Positions 1 to 11,523 of a stretch of DNA of 64,000 nucleotides are shown piece after piece. Numbering within the stretch: position 1 is the first letter of the stretch; each line of letters begins with the position of its first letter. This DNA is from Armigeres subalbatus (Eukaryota; Arthropoda; Insecta; Diptera; Culicidae). Under the pieces are notes generated by a model. The model was not told the DNA's origin. It saw nothing but the letters and a program-made list of their open reading frames with translations, and searched no databases. Position numbers and translations under genes: made by a program. Location: assembly GCF_024139115.2 (NCBI RefSeq), contig NC_085140.1:48225995-48289994 (forward strand). The letters run 5' to 3'.

Positions 1-211
1 TTTGGGTTCGGGTACCTATATACGAAAATACTGGTACTGAATACCAATGAGAAACGGTATTTACGTTACTGAGAAAAACAATAAAATATGTATTTTTTTT
101 TTATTTCAGATCGGCAACAGATCATTAAATGCTTGTGAAGGAATTAGTAATCAACAACCGAAAGTTTGAGATACGTTTGAGATACAACAATGGCAAAATT
201 ACATGCATGTA
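1..211. other. Unassigned flank
   Basis: AT-rich sequence with no recognisable gene. A GGTACC-rich motif near position 10 resembles one at about 1255-1300 (CCCGGTACCGG), so both may be remnants of one repeat. Confidence 0.3.
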
Positions 212-344
212 GATAAGAAAATTATGTTGAGCTTTTAGTGGAATGTCTTTACTTGTCATAAGTCAAGTTCGTACATTCCATCTAATTCCACCACTTAAGT
301 GGTAGAATTAAATTGACTTGTACGAACTCGTCTTACAACAAGTG
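212..344. mobile_element. Palindromic retroposon, short copy (foldback family F1)
   Basis: A 133-bp unit reads GATAAGAAAATTATGTTGAGC at its start and ends in ACAAGTG. Its middle is palindromic around the ACCACTTAAGTGGT centre at 289-302. A 10-bp direct repeat CATGCATGTA flanks it at 202-211 and 345-354. It shares both termini with the larger members at 27076, 29472 and 57322. No coding capacity. The direct repeat suggests a retroposition-type TSD, though CATGCATG is itself partly palindromic. Confidence 0.7.
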
Positions 345-505
345 CATGCATGTAATTATTTTCTATGCTGAAACGATTATTTCCATGAATGTTTCAGATT
401 TCAACACCCAAATAAATTCATAATGAGTCCAGTAAACTAAACTCATGAAAATTGATGGTTGTATAGTTTGGCAAACTTATTCTTGGTCAAAAATATAAAA
501 AGAAT

Positions 506-795
506 GGGGCCCTCCTTAGCCGTGCGGTAAGACGCGCGGCTACAAAGCAAGACCATGCTGAGGGTGGCTGGGTTCGATTCCCGGTGCCGGTCTAGGCAAT
601 TTTCGGATAGGAAAATTTTCTCGACTTCCCTGGGCATAAAAGTATCATCGTGTTAGCCTCATGATATACGAATGCAAAAATGGTAACTTGGCTTAGAATC
701 CTCGCAGTCAATAACTGTGGAAGTGCTTAATGAACACTAAGCTGCAAGGAGGCTCTGTCCCAGTGTGGGGATGTAATGCCTATAAGAAGAAGAAG
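506..795 (+). mobile_element. Feilai: Feilai-type tRNA-derived SINE, near full length
   Basis: Begins GGGGCCCTCCTTAGCCGTGC, with an A-box-like segment near 518-530 and a B-box-like GGTTCGATTCC near 571-581. It ends with the CTGTCCCAGTGTGGGGATG block and an (AGA)n tail at about 783-795. An imperfect direct repeat, ATATAAA(AA)GAAT, lies at about 493-505 and 796-806, consistent with a TSD. The tRNA-like head cannot be a functional tRNA because the cloverleaf runs directly into the SINE body. Feilai is the established family with this head and tail in Aedes aegypti. Confidence 0.93.
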
Positions 796-1604
796 ATATA
801 AAGAATAATAAATTTTTCGAGGCATAGCTGATAAAGTTCATCACTGATAAATAAATGAAGGTGCCAACGTTCACCATCGTTGGATCCTGCGTTGATATTT
901 TTATCTCATTGATCAATTTGACAATCATTGAACGTAATTCTTCCTTCAGGTGTCAATCATTTTGAACAAGGAATGTGCATAACATTTGCAGACAGTTTCT
1001 AAGATACCATGAACAGATGATTTGAAACACATTAAAATATAATGTACTTTGTTTCTCCAAATTAGTTATAAGACGATAGCATTTGAACTTCTGTCAAAAG
1101 ACAGATGATTGGGAATAATTAAGAAAATTATAAAAAAGGATAGAGAACCATATCCAAGTCAGAAGGACACGCTTGTATCGTTACGATTATATATGTAGAA
1201 CGGAGGAATGAAATTCATTCAGTTTGAATATCGAATAAAATAATAATAATTTCCCGGTACCGGACTTCTCAATATCGCAGTACCGGTTCTACCAAAAAGG
1301 AGTCGGTACTAGGAACCCTAATTGAAAGTTAGGCATAATTTAAATTCGCCATTCTTCGGCTCATCCCAGGTTTCTTGTGATTGTAGAGCTTTCCGAAATC
1401 AATTTCTCGTTTTCTTAAAAACTAGAAAATCCTCGATTTTTCGGCAAATAGTGTTTTATATAACATATAACCCTTTCGTAGAACGCATACATTAGCTGAG
1501 TATAATGCAGTAATAATTGTTAGTCCTCAATCGGAATCATGGTTTGCCCAGTGAAAAGCAATGATTAATTTTCTTTCTAGATAGAGGTGTAATTCCGTCT
1601 TGAC
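796..1604. other. No gene recognised
   Basis: AT-rich intergenic or intronic DNA. Only short unsupported open frames are present. A CCCGGTACCGG motif near 1253 is the only feature of note. Confidence 0.4.
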
Positions 1605-2020
1605 AGATAGATATTTGACCGGAATAAGGCAATGGTGGATGTGATTCTTTTTTTCAAAGAAGGCGTTTGCCCGGTATAAGACGACGGTGGGCTTGATCCC
1701 ATCTTCAAAAATAGACGTTTTCCCAGAACAAGCAACAGTGGATGTGATGCTTTCTTTAAAAGTAGGCGGATTATGGCGATGATGGATTTGATCTTTGGTT
1801 TAATCCCATATTTTAAAAAAATAGACGTTTGCTCAGAATAAAGCAATGGTGGATGTAATTTCTTCTTTAAAAGTAGGCGTCTTCCCTGAATGAGGCGATG
1901 GTGAGTTTGATTCCTACTTTAAATATAGGCGTTTGCTCGGAATAAGGCAATGATGGATGTGATTCTTCTTAAAGTAGGCGTTTGCCTGGAATAAGTTGAA
2001 AATGGATGTGATCCCTTTAT
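1605..2020. repeat. Minisatellite, unit about 55-60 bp
   Basis: About seven diverged tandem units, each carrying a core like TAGGCGTTTGCCCGGAATAA followed by GGCAATGGTGGATGTGATTC and a T/A-rich spacer (TTCTTTAAAA). Units vary in length and one is internally expanded near 1770-1815. The minus-strand open frame through the array is a by-product of the repeat. Confidence 0.85.
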
Positions 2021-2030
2021 CGGAAGTTCT

Positions 2031-2451
2031 GCAGTTTCATTTGTCCGCATTTCCGAAAAATGCCTACCATCAGTCTAGAGTATATCATCGATCTACTTTA
2101 TCTATGTGAAAAAATATATCAAAAACCTCTTTTCTCTCGGTTCCAAATTATGCCAAATGACAAGGGTTCGTACTTTTCGTTTCGATGAGATGAAATCAAG
2201 CGTTTTTCGGATCGGATGAGAATCTTTTTTCGGAGTTTGTAGTGAAAAACATCTTTCTTTTACCCCTCTTCTCTCTAGAGCAAACTTAGAAGATAAGCGA
2301 TAATCGTGCCTACTTGATGAATTTCACTTTTTCGCCTCACTCACTGTTTCGCGAAAATTTTCGCTAAACAATAACAGAAATTTTATGACCGCAACGGGAT
2401 TCGAACCTAAAACATCAACAAAAATGGCGATGGGATGCAGTCACTATCAAA
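2031..2451. other. No gene recognised
   Basis: AT-rich sequence between a minisatellite and a foldback element. No coding or RNA feature seen. Confidence 0.4.
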
Positions 2452-2787
2452 CTTTTCGCGCACGGTAATAGCGGCTCTGTGGGTTTAAAAGTGTATCCGT
2501 CTCTGTATTTCTTTGATTCCGTTTTCCTCCTGTTCCAGTATGAGAGGCAGGGCCGGATTAAGGCGGGCGTGGCCCTGGGCCCCCACAAATCTTATGTACC
2601 AAAACCAATATTTTTGTACATTTTGGGGCCCCCACAAGCTGTCGGACCCGGGGCCCCCTTCTGGCTAAATCCGGCCCTGATGAGGGGAGAGGGAAATTGA
2701 AATGTCAAACCCAAGTCAGATGCCAAAGAAATACGGGGACGGATACACTTTTAAATCAACAGAGCCGCCATTACCGTGCGCGAAAAG
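2452..2787. mobile_element. Foldback/MITE with about 65-bp terminal inverted repeats
   Basis: The left end CTTTTCGCGCACGGTAATAG (2452-) is inverted at the right end, which finishes TTACCGTGCGCGAAAAG at 2787. Inversion extends about 65 bp each side to the AAATACAG/GAGACGG area. The only sizeable interior content is a second, nested element at 2548-2679. No transposase. Confidence 0.85.
2548..2679. mobile_element. Nested hAT-type MITE, 132 bp
   Basis: Terminal inverted repeats CAGGGCCGGATT / AATCCGGCCCTG are flanked by 8-bp direct repeats ATGAGAGG (2540-2547) and ATGAGGGG (2680-2687), one mismatch. An 8-bp TSD with CAG-type ends is diagnostic of hAT transposition. The GGGGGCCC-rich interior is non-coding. 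It inserted between the arms of the older foldback. Confidence 0.9.
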
Positions 2788-3384
2788 CAGGATAGCCATA
2801 CATGCAGGGATTAGGCTGTTTGTTTCAAAAGGATAAAGAAGGCTAAAAAAGGCTAAAAAGGCTTAAACAGAAGATAATTTTTTTGCTTTTCATCCCGTTA
2901 TTTTGCATTATCTCTGCAGCAAATTCAGGTTTTATGATATTATAGTTTCTGCTTTTGTGGAAATATTCGAGAATCTGATTACGGAAATAGCAACGTATTC
3001 TCGGAAATATCAGAGCATGCAAGGTGAATGATTATTGTCATATTGTGTTCGAGTTCTGATAAAGGCTTGTTGGGAAGTGCGCTTGTCAGCACAAACTCTG
3101 TTGATGACAAAGGGTATATTGTTAGGCGTTGCTCGAATATTGATTCCCTGGTGAGGGAGCATTCTCTTCTCGTGAAAATGAGTGAGAATTACTATCCCTG
3201 CAAATGACTTTATGTCGATGGACCCAGACCCCCCTGAAAATGAAATTTTCCCGAAAATAACATTTCAGAGGAATCGTTCATCCTTTGAAAACTTAGGATT
3301 TTTAGAAATGTTTCGGTAACCTAAAGATTCTGTGTCTGTGTGAATCTAAAATATTATTTCCAAAATTTAATATTGTCTCAATAT
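2788..3384. other. No gene recognised
   Basis: Unique-looking AT-rich DNA with no supported feature. Confidence 0.4.
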
Positions 3385-3899
3385 ATATAAGCACGGGCAC
3401 GGCAAATGCTGGGTGAAGCGTACCATTGGTACTTCGCGTACCTGAAGGAATAAAATAGACCCCATCTCGCGGTCCTTAGCCTCTTACCCAGCAACTCCTA
3501 TCCCTACCTCCCCGCGGTGCTGGCCGGGATACGAGCAACCTTAGGGAAGATCGGGTAACCAACCCCGGTGGGAACTATGGTCGTATGCTGACAGGGAGGG
3601 GGGGGGGGGTTTGCTCCTCTCCGGAGGTGCAAATCTTATTGAGCGTCTGTTCTCCATGTCAGGATCGGCTCACAACAGCGTCTGTTCTCCATGTTAGGGC
3701 GGCTGATTATCGTCCGAGTGCCAGCGAGGGACTCTAAGTGAAACTGTGCACCATGGTCCACCGGGAATAAGGAGGAATGGTCCTCCGGAAATTTAGGGGG
3801 TTTGGTGTCAGGCCCTGCAAGCCAGCCTTTAAAAAACATAAGCAACGAACAATCAACAAGAGAGTACGAACCGGAACCATCGGCGAAGACCACTGCGAC

Positions 3900-4423
3900 G
3901 AAAAGGGACTAGCGATTGGAAACTCGGTTCGTGGAACTGCAAATCTCTCAACTTCATCGGGAGCACACGCATACTCGCCGATGTGCTCAAGGACCGTGGA
4001 TTCGGCATCGTAGCGCTGCAGGAGGTTTGTTGGAAGGGATCAATGGTGCGAACGTTTAGAGGTAATCATACCATCTACCAGAGCTGCGGCAACACACACG
4101 AGCTGGGAACAGCTTTCATAGTGATGGGCGATATGCAAAGGCGCGTGATCGGGTGGTGGCCGATCAATGAAAAAATGTGCAGGTTGAGGATCAAAGGCCG
4201 GTTCTTCAACTTCAGCATAATCAACGTCCATAGCCCACACTCCGGAAGCACTGATGATGATAAGGACGCATTCTACGCGCAGCTGGAACGTGAGTACGAC
4301 AGCTGCCCAAGCCACGACGTCAAAATCATCATAGGAGATTTGAACGCTCAGGTTGGCCAAGAGGAGGAGTTTAGACCGACTATTGGAAAGTTCAGCGCTC
4401 ACCGGCTGACGAACGAAACGGCC
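3900..4423 (+). pseudogene. RTE endonuclease (APE) domain, frameshifted
   Basis: Frame 2 is open through SWNCKSLNFIGSTRILADVL, then LQEVCWKG (catalytic Glu), NVHSPHSG and GDLNAQVG (GDxN box). These are apurinic-endonuclease motifs of non-LTR elements, used to nick target DNA for reverse transcription. The frame is lost near 4420. The sister copy at 55.2 kb has one more A there and reads on as NENGLRLIDFSASKN, so copy 1 carries a 1-bp deletion. No good start codon was found. An alternative frame upstream (from 3777) is open in both copies and may be the natural N-terminus. Confidence 0.85.
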
Positions 4424-5838
4424 TACGACTAATTGATTTCGCCGCCTCCAAGAATATGGCCATTCGTAGCACCTACTTCCAACACAGCCTCCCGTATCGG
4501 TACACCTGGAGATCACCACTGCAGACAGAATCACAAATCGACCACGTTCTGATTGATGGACGGCACTTCTCCGACATTATCGACGTCAGGACATATCGTG
4601 GCGCTAACATCGACTCGGACCACTATCTGGTGATGGTTAAACTGCGCTCAAAACTATCCGTCATCAACAATGTTCGGTACCGACGACCGCCGCGGTACGA
4701 CCTAGAGCGACTGAAGCAACCTGATGTCGCCACTGCATACGCGCAGCATCTCGAGGCAGCGTTGCCGGAAGAGGGTGAGCTCGATGGGGCCCCTCTTGAG
4801 GACTGCTGGAGTACAGTTAAAGCAGCCATTAACGACGCAGCGGAGAACAACGTCGGGTATATGGGTCGAAGTCGACGGAACGATTGGTTCGACGAAGAGT
4901 GCAGACAGATTCTGGAGGAGAAGGACGCAGCGCGGGCGGTCGCGCTGCAGCAAGGTTCCCGGCAGAACGTGGAACGTTATAGACGGAAGCGGAGACAGCA
5001 GACCCGCCTTTTTCAGGAGAAGAAACGCCGCCTGGAAGAAGCGGAGTGCGAGGAGATGGAACAGCTGTGCCGTTCTCAAGATATACGCAAGTTCTATAAG
5101 AAGCTCAACGCATCTCGCAAAGGCTTCGTGCCGCGAGCCGAAATGTGCCGGGATAAGGATGGGAGCATCTTGACGGACGAACGTGTGGTGATCGAAAGGT
5201 GGAAGCAGCACTACGAGGAACATCTGAATGGCGCTGAGAGTACAGGCAGTGAAAGTCAAGGCAGTGGAGGAGATGACTACGTCAGTTCAGCGGACGATGG
5301 AAGCCAACCAGCCCCCACCTTGAGGGAAATTAAGGATGCCATTCAACAGCTAAAGACCAATAAAGCAGCTGGTAAGGATGGTATCGGAGCTGAGCTCATC
5401 AAGATGGGCCCGGAAAAGCTGGCCACTTGCCTGCACAAACTGATAGTCAGAATCTGGGAAACCGAACAGCTACCAGAGGAGTGGCAGGAAGGGGTTTTAT
5501 GCCCCATCTACAAGAAAGGCGACAAACTGGAGTGTGAGAACTTTCGAGCGATCACCATCCTTAATGCCGCCTACAAAGTGATATCCCAGATCATCTTCCG
5601 TCGTCTGTCACCATTAGTGAACGAGTTCGTGGGAAGTTATCAAGCCGGCTTCGTTGACGGCCGCTCGACAACGGACCAGATCTTTACTGTACGGCAAATC
5701 CTTCAAAAATGCCGTGAATACCAGGTCCCAACGCACCATCTGTTCGTTGATTTCAAGGCGGCATACGACAGTATAGACCGCGTAGAGCTATGGAAAATTA
5801 TGGACGAGAACAGCTTCCTTGGAAGCTTACCAGACTGA
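4424..5838 (+). pseudogene. RTE endonuclease C-terminus, linker and RT N-terminal half
   Basis: After the frameshift the frame resumes with RSTYFQHSLPYRYTW and IDSDHYLVMVKL (the SDH box closing the endonuclease). A charged linker rich in Arg/Glu follows, then RT blocks TNKAAGKDGIGAELIKMG, CPIYKKGDKLECENFRAI, SYQAGFVDGRSTTDQIF and HLFVDFKAAYDSIDR. RTE elements typically have this compact EN-RT layout. The frame stops at 5838 because of an indel near 5817. The other copy reads FPGELTRLIKAT at the same place. Confidence 0.92.
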
Positions 5839-6370
5839 TCAAAGCAACGGTGGATGGTGTGCAAAACTGTGTGAAGATTTCGGGCGAACACTCCAGTTCG
5901 TTCGAATCGCGCCGGGGACTAAGACAAGGTGATGGACTTTCGTGCCTGTTGTTCAACATTGCGCTAGAAGGTGTCATGCGGAGAGCCGGGTGTAACAGCC
6001 GGGGTACGATTTTCAACAGATCCAGCCAATTTATTTGCTTCGCGGATGACATGGACATTGTCGGCCGAACATTTGCAAAGGTGACAGAACTGTACACCCG
6101 CCTGAAACGTGAAGCAACAAAAGTTGGACTGGTGGTGAATGCGTCAAAGACAAAGTACATGCTTGTGGGCGGAACCGAGCGCGACAGGGCCCGCCTGGGA
6201 AGCAGTGTTACGATAGACGGGGATACCTTCGAGGTGGTCGAGGAATTCGTCTACCTTGGATCCTTGCTAACGGCTGACAACAACGTTAGTCGTGAAATAC
6301 GAAGGCGCATCATCTGTGGAAGTCGGGCCTACTACGGGCTCCAGAAGAAACTGCGGTCAAAAAGATTCGC
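5815..6370 (+). pseudogene. RTE reverse transcriptase, catalytic half
   Basis: Contains TRLIKATVDGVQNCVK, then SRRGLRQGDGLSCLLFNI (the QGdxLS block) and ICFADDMDIVG with the FADD catalytic aspartates intact. It continues into thumb-like sequence EEFVYLGSLLTADNNVS. A further 1-bp indel near 6365, in a run of A before GATTCGCC, shifts the frame. Confidence 0.92.
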
Positions 6371-6832
6371 CACCGCACCAAATGTGTCATGTACAAGACG
6401 TTAATAAGACCGGTAGTCCTCTACGGACATGAAACATGGACAATGCTCGAGGAGGACTTGCAAGCACTCGGAGTCTTCGAGAGACGGGTGCTTAGGACCA
6501 TCTTTGGCGGTGTGCAAGAAGACGGTGTGTGGCGGCGAAGAATGAACCATGAGCTCGCCCAACTCTACGGCGAACCCAGTATCCAGAAGGTAGCTAAAGC
6601 CGGAAGGCTACGATGGGCAGGACATGTTGCAAGAATGCCGGACAGTAACCCTGCAAAGATGGTGTTCGCTTCCGATCCGGCAGGTACGAGACGGCGTGGA
6701 GCGCAGCGAGCGAGATGGGCAGACCAGGTGCAGAACGACTTGGCGAGCGTGGGGCGTATCCGAGGATGGAGAGATGCGGCCTCGAACCGTGCATTGTGGC
6801 GTCAAATTGTTGATTCAGTGTTATCTGTTTAG
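6371..6832 (+). pseudogene. RTE C-terminal domain
   Basis: MYKTLIRPVVLYGHETWTML, FERRVLRTIFGGVQEDGVW, then GRLRWAGHVARMPDSNPAK and a basic QRARWADQV segment. This is the conserved C-terminal region of RTE-type polymerases. It ends with TAG at 6830 followed by the A-rich tail. Confidence 0.92.
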
Positions 6833-6929
6833 ATGTTAACTAAATAAATGAAATGAATATAAGCACGCAGTCAACATACCTTCGTGTATATTGTCACATA
6901 AGATGATAAAGTGGAGACCATATAAATAC

Positions 6930-7618
6930 GGAAAAATGGTAAATGCATCATGAAACAATCATGATTATCCTTAAACAATTGAAAAATGCTCCTTAAAAAT
7001 ACTGATCATTTTTCCTTAATTTATTGAACAAATTACCTTGAAATATATAAAATGCTCCGTAAATATTTGAAAAGTGTACCGTAGAAACGAAAAAAATGTA
7101 CCGTAAACAATTGAAAATGCTCCTTAGAAAAACAAAGATCACGGAAAGGTACAATTTCTTTAACAATGCTTTGAATTGCTTGTAGGCTAAGATTACATTT
7201 TGTAGCATTTCATTTTTTTTACGGAGCACTGTTTTTAGTTTAAGGAGCATTTTCTCAGGTTAAGGAGTGTTACGATAGAACCGAATTTTTTATTGGTTTA
7301 CTCCTTCTTCTTTTCTACTTTATGACAGCCAATTTCAAGGTACTTTTTCAACTATTTCACAATAATTTTTATATCAATATACTGCGCAATTATCATTAGT
7401 TAAATAGCAAATCTTTGTTTTTCTAAGGAGCATTTTCAATTGTTTACGGTATATTTTTTTCGTTTCTACGGTACACTTTTCAAATGTTTACGGAGCATTT
7501 TATATATTTCAAGGAAATTTGTTCAATCATTTAAGGAAAAATGATCAGTTTTTTTAAGGAGCATTTTTCAATTGTTTAAGGACAATTTCATCTGTTTTAA
7601 TGGACAATTTTTGGGCTG
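6930..7618. mobile_element. Long foldback element with about 180-bp arms
   Basis: The arm at about 6965-7142 is inverted at about 7408-7590. Both carry the repeated motif AAGGAGCATTTT (or its complement) and ACCGTA...TACGGT blocks. A perfect direct repeat CCATATAAATAC at 6918-6929 and 7619-7630 brackets the whole unit, so a 12-bp TSD is likely. The spacer of about 265 bp is AT-rich and non-coding. A 12-bp TSD is longer than usual for DNA transposons. Confidence 0.8.
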
Positions 7619-7630
7619 CCATATAAATAC

Positions 7631-9639
7631 TACCCCATACAATATGTTAGCATCTTATGTTGCATCATATACGATTTTGTGTTACCTGGGCATTTTTGTA
7701 TTTTACTTGAATTTTCTTGTTCCTCCCAAAATCTCAGAAGTTGTGTTTGTTCTTTTAGTTTGTTACTCCTATTAGTCCTATTATTTATTCAATCAACATT
7801 GAATCAGCATGCATTCATTGTTCCTACTTCAACTTCCTTGAGCAATGACATCTGGCGCTGAGAATCAAAGCAGCGTAAAATACTTCGTGCATTATTATCG
7901 CAAGACATAACAATTGTTCGAAATTAGAAAACAAGATCAAATAGTTTCAATGAGAAATCATATTTGCAATACTTATGCAAGGTAGCAATAATCTAAGGGG
8001 GGGGGCAAGGTTGGGTTGGATTAAATTAGTCCTAGGAGGGGCTATTTTTAACCTATTCGCGATATTTGCGACGTGGATATGCAGAATCAATTTTATTTTT
8101 TCATCCGAAATCAACAGAAAGGTAATGCGTTGGGACCAGATATTCACGTCATTTTTTAACCATTCACAGTAAAGATTTAGTACGTTGTGAAGCGTCTATC
8201 AACTTCACATCATTTATCAAAATATCTTACTATAGAACTACGGCTCCGCAAAGCGTCATATACGACTGAGCCTACCGAATAAATGAAATGGTTATAAAAA
8301 TCATTTACTAAGGGTGGCAGACGATAAAGACCGATCTTACCGTCTTTCTTGAAATGGTAAATGGCCTCCTTATGCTCCCTCAAAGTGAGGGCTGGTTAGT
8401 TTTCCATCCTTAAAAGTTCTCCCAAACACAAGCGACGCGATTTTTTCGCTTGGCGACTGAGATTCTGATGGAAATCTACGGATTTCTTCTTACTAGCACA
8501 CTTTTAGTTTCAATTGGTGTGGTTTCAAATTTAGTTCAGGTTGAGTAAGAAATACATATGTACGATCCTGATTGGTGCCCGAAATAATAAATAATTTATT
8601 ATAAACAATTATTATTTTTAAAACTGAAAAAATCAAAAATTTCTTGGATTTATTTAAAAATGTTTTGAAAAGCCTAAAAAAAATGGAAATTTTATTGTTG
8701 CCCCCTCAATTTATTTCAAACAAAAATAATCCGAGGGGGGACATATTTTTTTAAATAATTGTATCGGCTTAATTCAATTTTAAATATGAATATAGAACTC
8801 ACCGATGAAAAAAAAGGCTATTCGCATAAACATCTTATTTTGGATTTATCCGTAGAAAAAATGGCTCATTCATACACCAAAATAAATCAAACACATTCAA
8901 ATCTCTTTGATTTATGAGATGAGTAAATTACTTCTGGTAACCTTACTGTATTTTACGTAGATATGGAACTACCAATATATATTATCTTCCAAACTCAGAT
9001 GTACTTTTTTATGATAGAATTAAAGGCGAAAGTACAGAATTGATAGTTCCATGGAGAAACGGAAGAAAATTTAAAAAAAATGTAGAAGTAGATTTTAAAA
9101 AGAGAGCGGCATGCAATTTTAGTTACGATTTGAATTGAACGAACTTCTGTATCAGCACTGAAGAGATATCAATTTTCACGCTAATACTACGCTGATACAT
9201 TTGGCCCAACAACAGCCGGCTACCCAACTTCGAATCACATAGTTTCCCAATAATCCTGCTCGAAGGACCTTTATATTGAATTACCGGACCTTTTTCAACA
9301 TAGATAGAGATAATTAGACTGCGCTGCCATAAACGTAATTAATTTCAAGGCTCAAGAAAACCCAGTCGTCTGCATTCTTGACTGCTCAATTCATAACAAA
9401 TCTCAAACATTTATTAAACATTTGATTACATATACATAATTGCTTCAAACACCATATATGTATTATAGGATCATGAACATGTAACATTGAGCACATTAAA
9501 TTCATTTTAGTTATTCTTCAACTTTTCTCCATGAGTTAACTAATTTGTACTGGCGATCGCGGCACGGCACAATGATGCACGCGACCCACCAAACTAAATA
9601 TTTTCCCCTATAATTTGTTTGTTTACACCAAAAAAGTTC
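7631..9639. other. No gene recognised
   Basis: AT-rich. A G-tract (nine G) near 7999 and the CCGAGGGGGGACATATTTTT segment near 8731 resemble a segment at 43321-43350 (CCGAAGGG...GAGACATATTT). That suggests a dispersed, ill-defined repeat. No exon or RNA gene was seen. Confidence 0.4.
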
Positions 9640-9990
9640 TTAAAAATTATTTTTCGCCAATTTTTATAAATCCTGTAGGAAGTCCCGAAAAAAATCCTGG
9701 AGAAATCTAGGCATTTTTTAGGAAATTCCATTTGATATTCCAATGTAAATTCCTTCGAAAATTCTTTCAGGGATTCAACCGGAAGTTCCTTAAAGAATTC
9801 TTTTGCAAACTCGTTCGGGAATTCCTTTAGTAAATCTCTCAGAAATTGCTTTACTTTTCGAAAATTTTCCTTCGGAAAATTCTTCAATAATTCATTTGTA
9901 AATTCCTCCAAAAATACTTTCGGTAGCTCCTCCAGGAGTTTCAAATAATTTTCAAAAAATCCGCCATTCAACATTCTTCCAGGGATACAT
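9640..9990. repeat. AATTCC-type satellite remnant
   Basis: Repeated phrases such as GGAAATTCC, TTCCTTCGAAAATTC and AATTCCTTTAG recur every 20-30 bp. The same vocabulary fills 18640-19800 and 61160-63310. Open frames here, rich in Glu, Phe, Lys and Leu, are repeat artefacts. Confidence 0.75.
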
Positions 9991-11523
9991 TACCTATTTT
10001 TTCCGAAATACCTTTTGTCATTCGTTCGGATACTCCTAGAGCTTCGTCGTTTTAAAATTTGTGTGAAGCTGCATAAATTGGTATAGCTTGGAAAAATAAT
10101 TTTGAAAAATTCAGCGTCTGATCACATTAACTTTGAGTTGTATAGACAGATAGGCAAAAGTATTTTGACACACTACTAAACTAACTAATTCTGAATTAGC
10201 TAGAACCGAATCCACATTCCAATCCACAATCAGTATTAAAAATGTCGCTTCTAAAATTCCAGTAAAGCTTACATAAGACCTTCTTTATCCACGGAAACAA
10301 ATCCAAAAAAATATTTAACTTAAGCAAAACTCAGCGTACATAGTTTCCGAATGACTCACCTCGCTTCGCTTCGCGAAAGGGGAGGTTAGATTAGGTCGCT
10401 CCAACGACAAACCTCTCAAACACACACCAAAGGGATCACAATGACCTGGTGCCGCTGGTTCTGACGGTCGAGATCCAATTTCAACATAGCCAGGGCAAAC
10501 GGTTGCGCAGTTGTCAGAACAGTAAATCCGCCGCGTCGTGGCGCACAGCTAACTGACACCCGCTACCGCCCGTCTCCGACTCGCACAAGTCGAACAAATT
10601 AATATTCATGCCCATGCAATGGAACCTGGTTTATTGGTTCGTAAGCCCGTTATAGCGGAGTAGGTAATGTACTTTCACAAAAATACGAAACCGTAACTAA
10701 ATCGTATGACACTAAATGTGTCTTTATAAAGCGCAGCACCGCGCCGTATTCATATTGAGAAGGGTTGGGCCACCGACATCAAACGGTGCAGTAATTTTCT
10801 ATAAACTCAAACGCGCACTTAGCATACGTATGAAGTTTCGGAACATGCATGCCTATTAAAACGCCATTCTGCTGCACACTCCAACCCCTTTCCAGTAACG
10901 TCAACGGCCACCGTCAGATAGAATGCATACACCGCATAGCATTAGTTAGTAGTAGCAAATAGTGGATTGTCTGCCGGTGCCTTACTCAATGGCCTGAGTA
11001 GGCGTTGCAGACTCTCAATTCGAGTCCAAAAGTCAACGCTAATGATCCGATAGGGCCATGGCAACGGAGACAACTTACGCCGGGCTACTTTGTTAATGTC
11101 AAGTGCGAGTGAGGAGGAAAGCGGACACAAACAAAAGCAATTTGTGAACTAATTTATCATCGTTTCACACCCCTTTGCCAACAAGGATTGGAAACACGTT
11201 TGAAAACGGTACAAATTTAAAGGAACGTTCCTTTGGTCATTGATGAGGGCAATGGTTTGAAGAGAATGTAGCCGGAAATATTTGGTTACTCAGCGGAATG
11301 ATAAAGATCTTGCAATCGCTTAAACGCATCAAATTCTTGACGGCTGCAATGCATCTTGATCGCTGAATCATCGCTGTCTGAGATCTCACTGAGCAAATTT
11401 CTTAAAATATCGTTTTGTATCCTGTGGGAAGATAAACCTCATTCAGGAAGGTTCGCTGAATCACCACGCAAATCTGTTCTGTTATCGACTAACACGATTT
11501 ATTTCTGCTTTCTCACTTTTCAG
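9991..11523. other. Single-copy-looking DNA upstream of the first detected exon
   Basis: Less AT-rich than the surroundings and lacking recognisable mobile elements. It could hold a 5' exon or regulatory DNA of the MH2 gene. I looked for an exon ending after the second base of a codon with a good donor and encoding the start of an MH2 fold, and found none. The 26 bases before 11524 form a strong pyrimidine-rich 3' splice site. Confidence 0.4.

Larger units (their letters stand above)
3396..6856 (+). mobile_element. RTE-clade LINE (JAM1-like), copy 1, essentially full length
   Basis: A 3461-bp insertion flanked by a perfect 11-bp TSD, ATATAAGCACG, at 3385-3395 and 6857-6867. It starts GGCACGGCAAATGCTGGGT, the same 5' end as the minus-strand copy at 57219, so it is probably not 5'-truncated. 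It contains an APE-type endonuclease, a linker and an RTE reverse transcriptase, and ends in a short A/T tail (AAATAAATGAAATGA) typical of RTE 3' ends. At least three frameshifts break the reading frame (about 4420, 5817 and 6365), so it is dead. The clean TSD and few lesions suggest a fairly young insertion. Confidence 0.95.

Noticed and set aside
506..595. Functional tRNA gene
   Set aside because: A- and B-box-like segments exist, but the sequence is the head of a Feilai SINE, recurs twice more in the window, and lacks a proper acceptor stem end.
5798..6160. Minus-strand frames opposite the RTE coding region
   Set aside because: Shadows of the RTE reading frame, whose catalytic motifs are on the plus strand.
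10600..10655. Possible upstream MH2 exon (peptide with W..VYWF before GTAAGC)
   Set aside because: The Trp-Tyr-Trp resemblance to the Smad WxxIxYWE start is short, the phase does not fit exon a, and about 40 expected residues would be missing.
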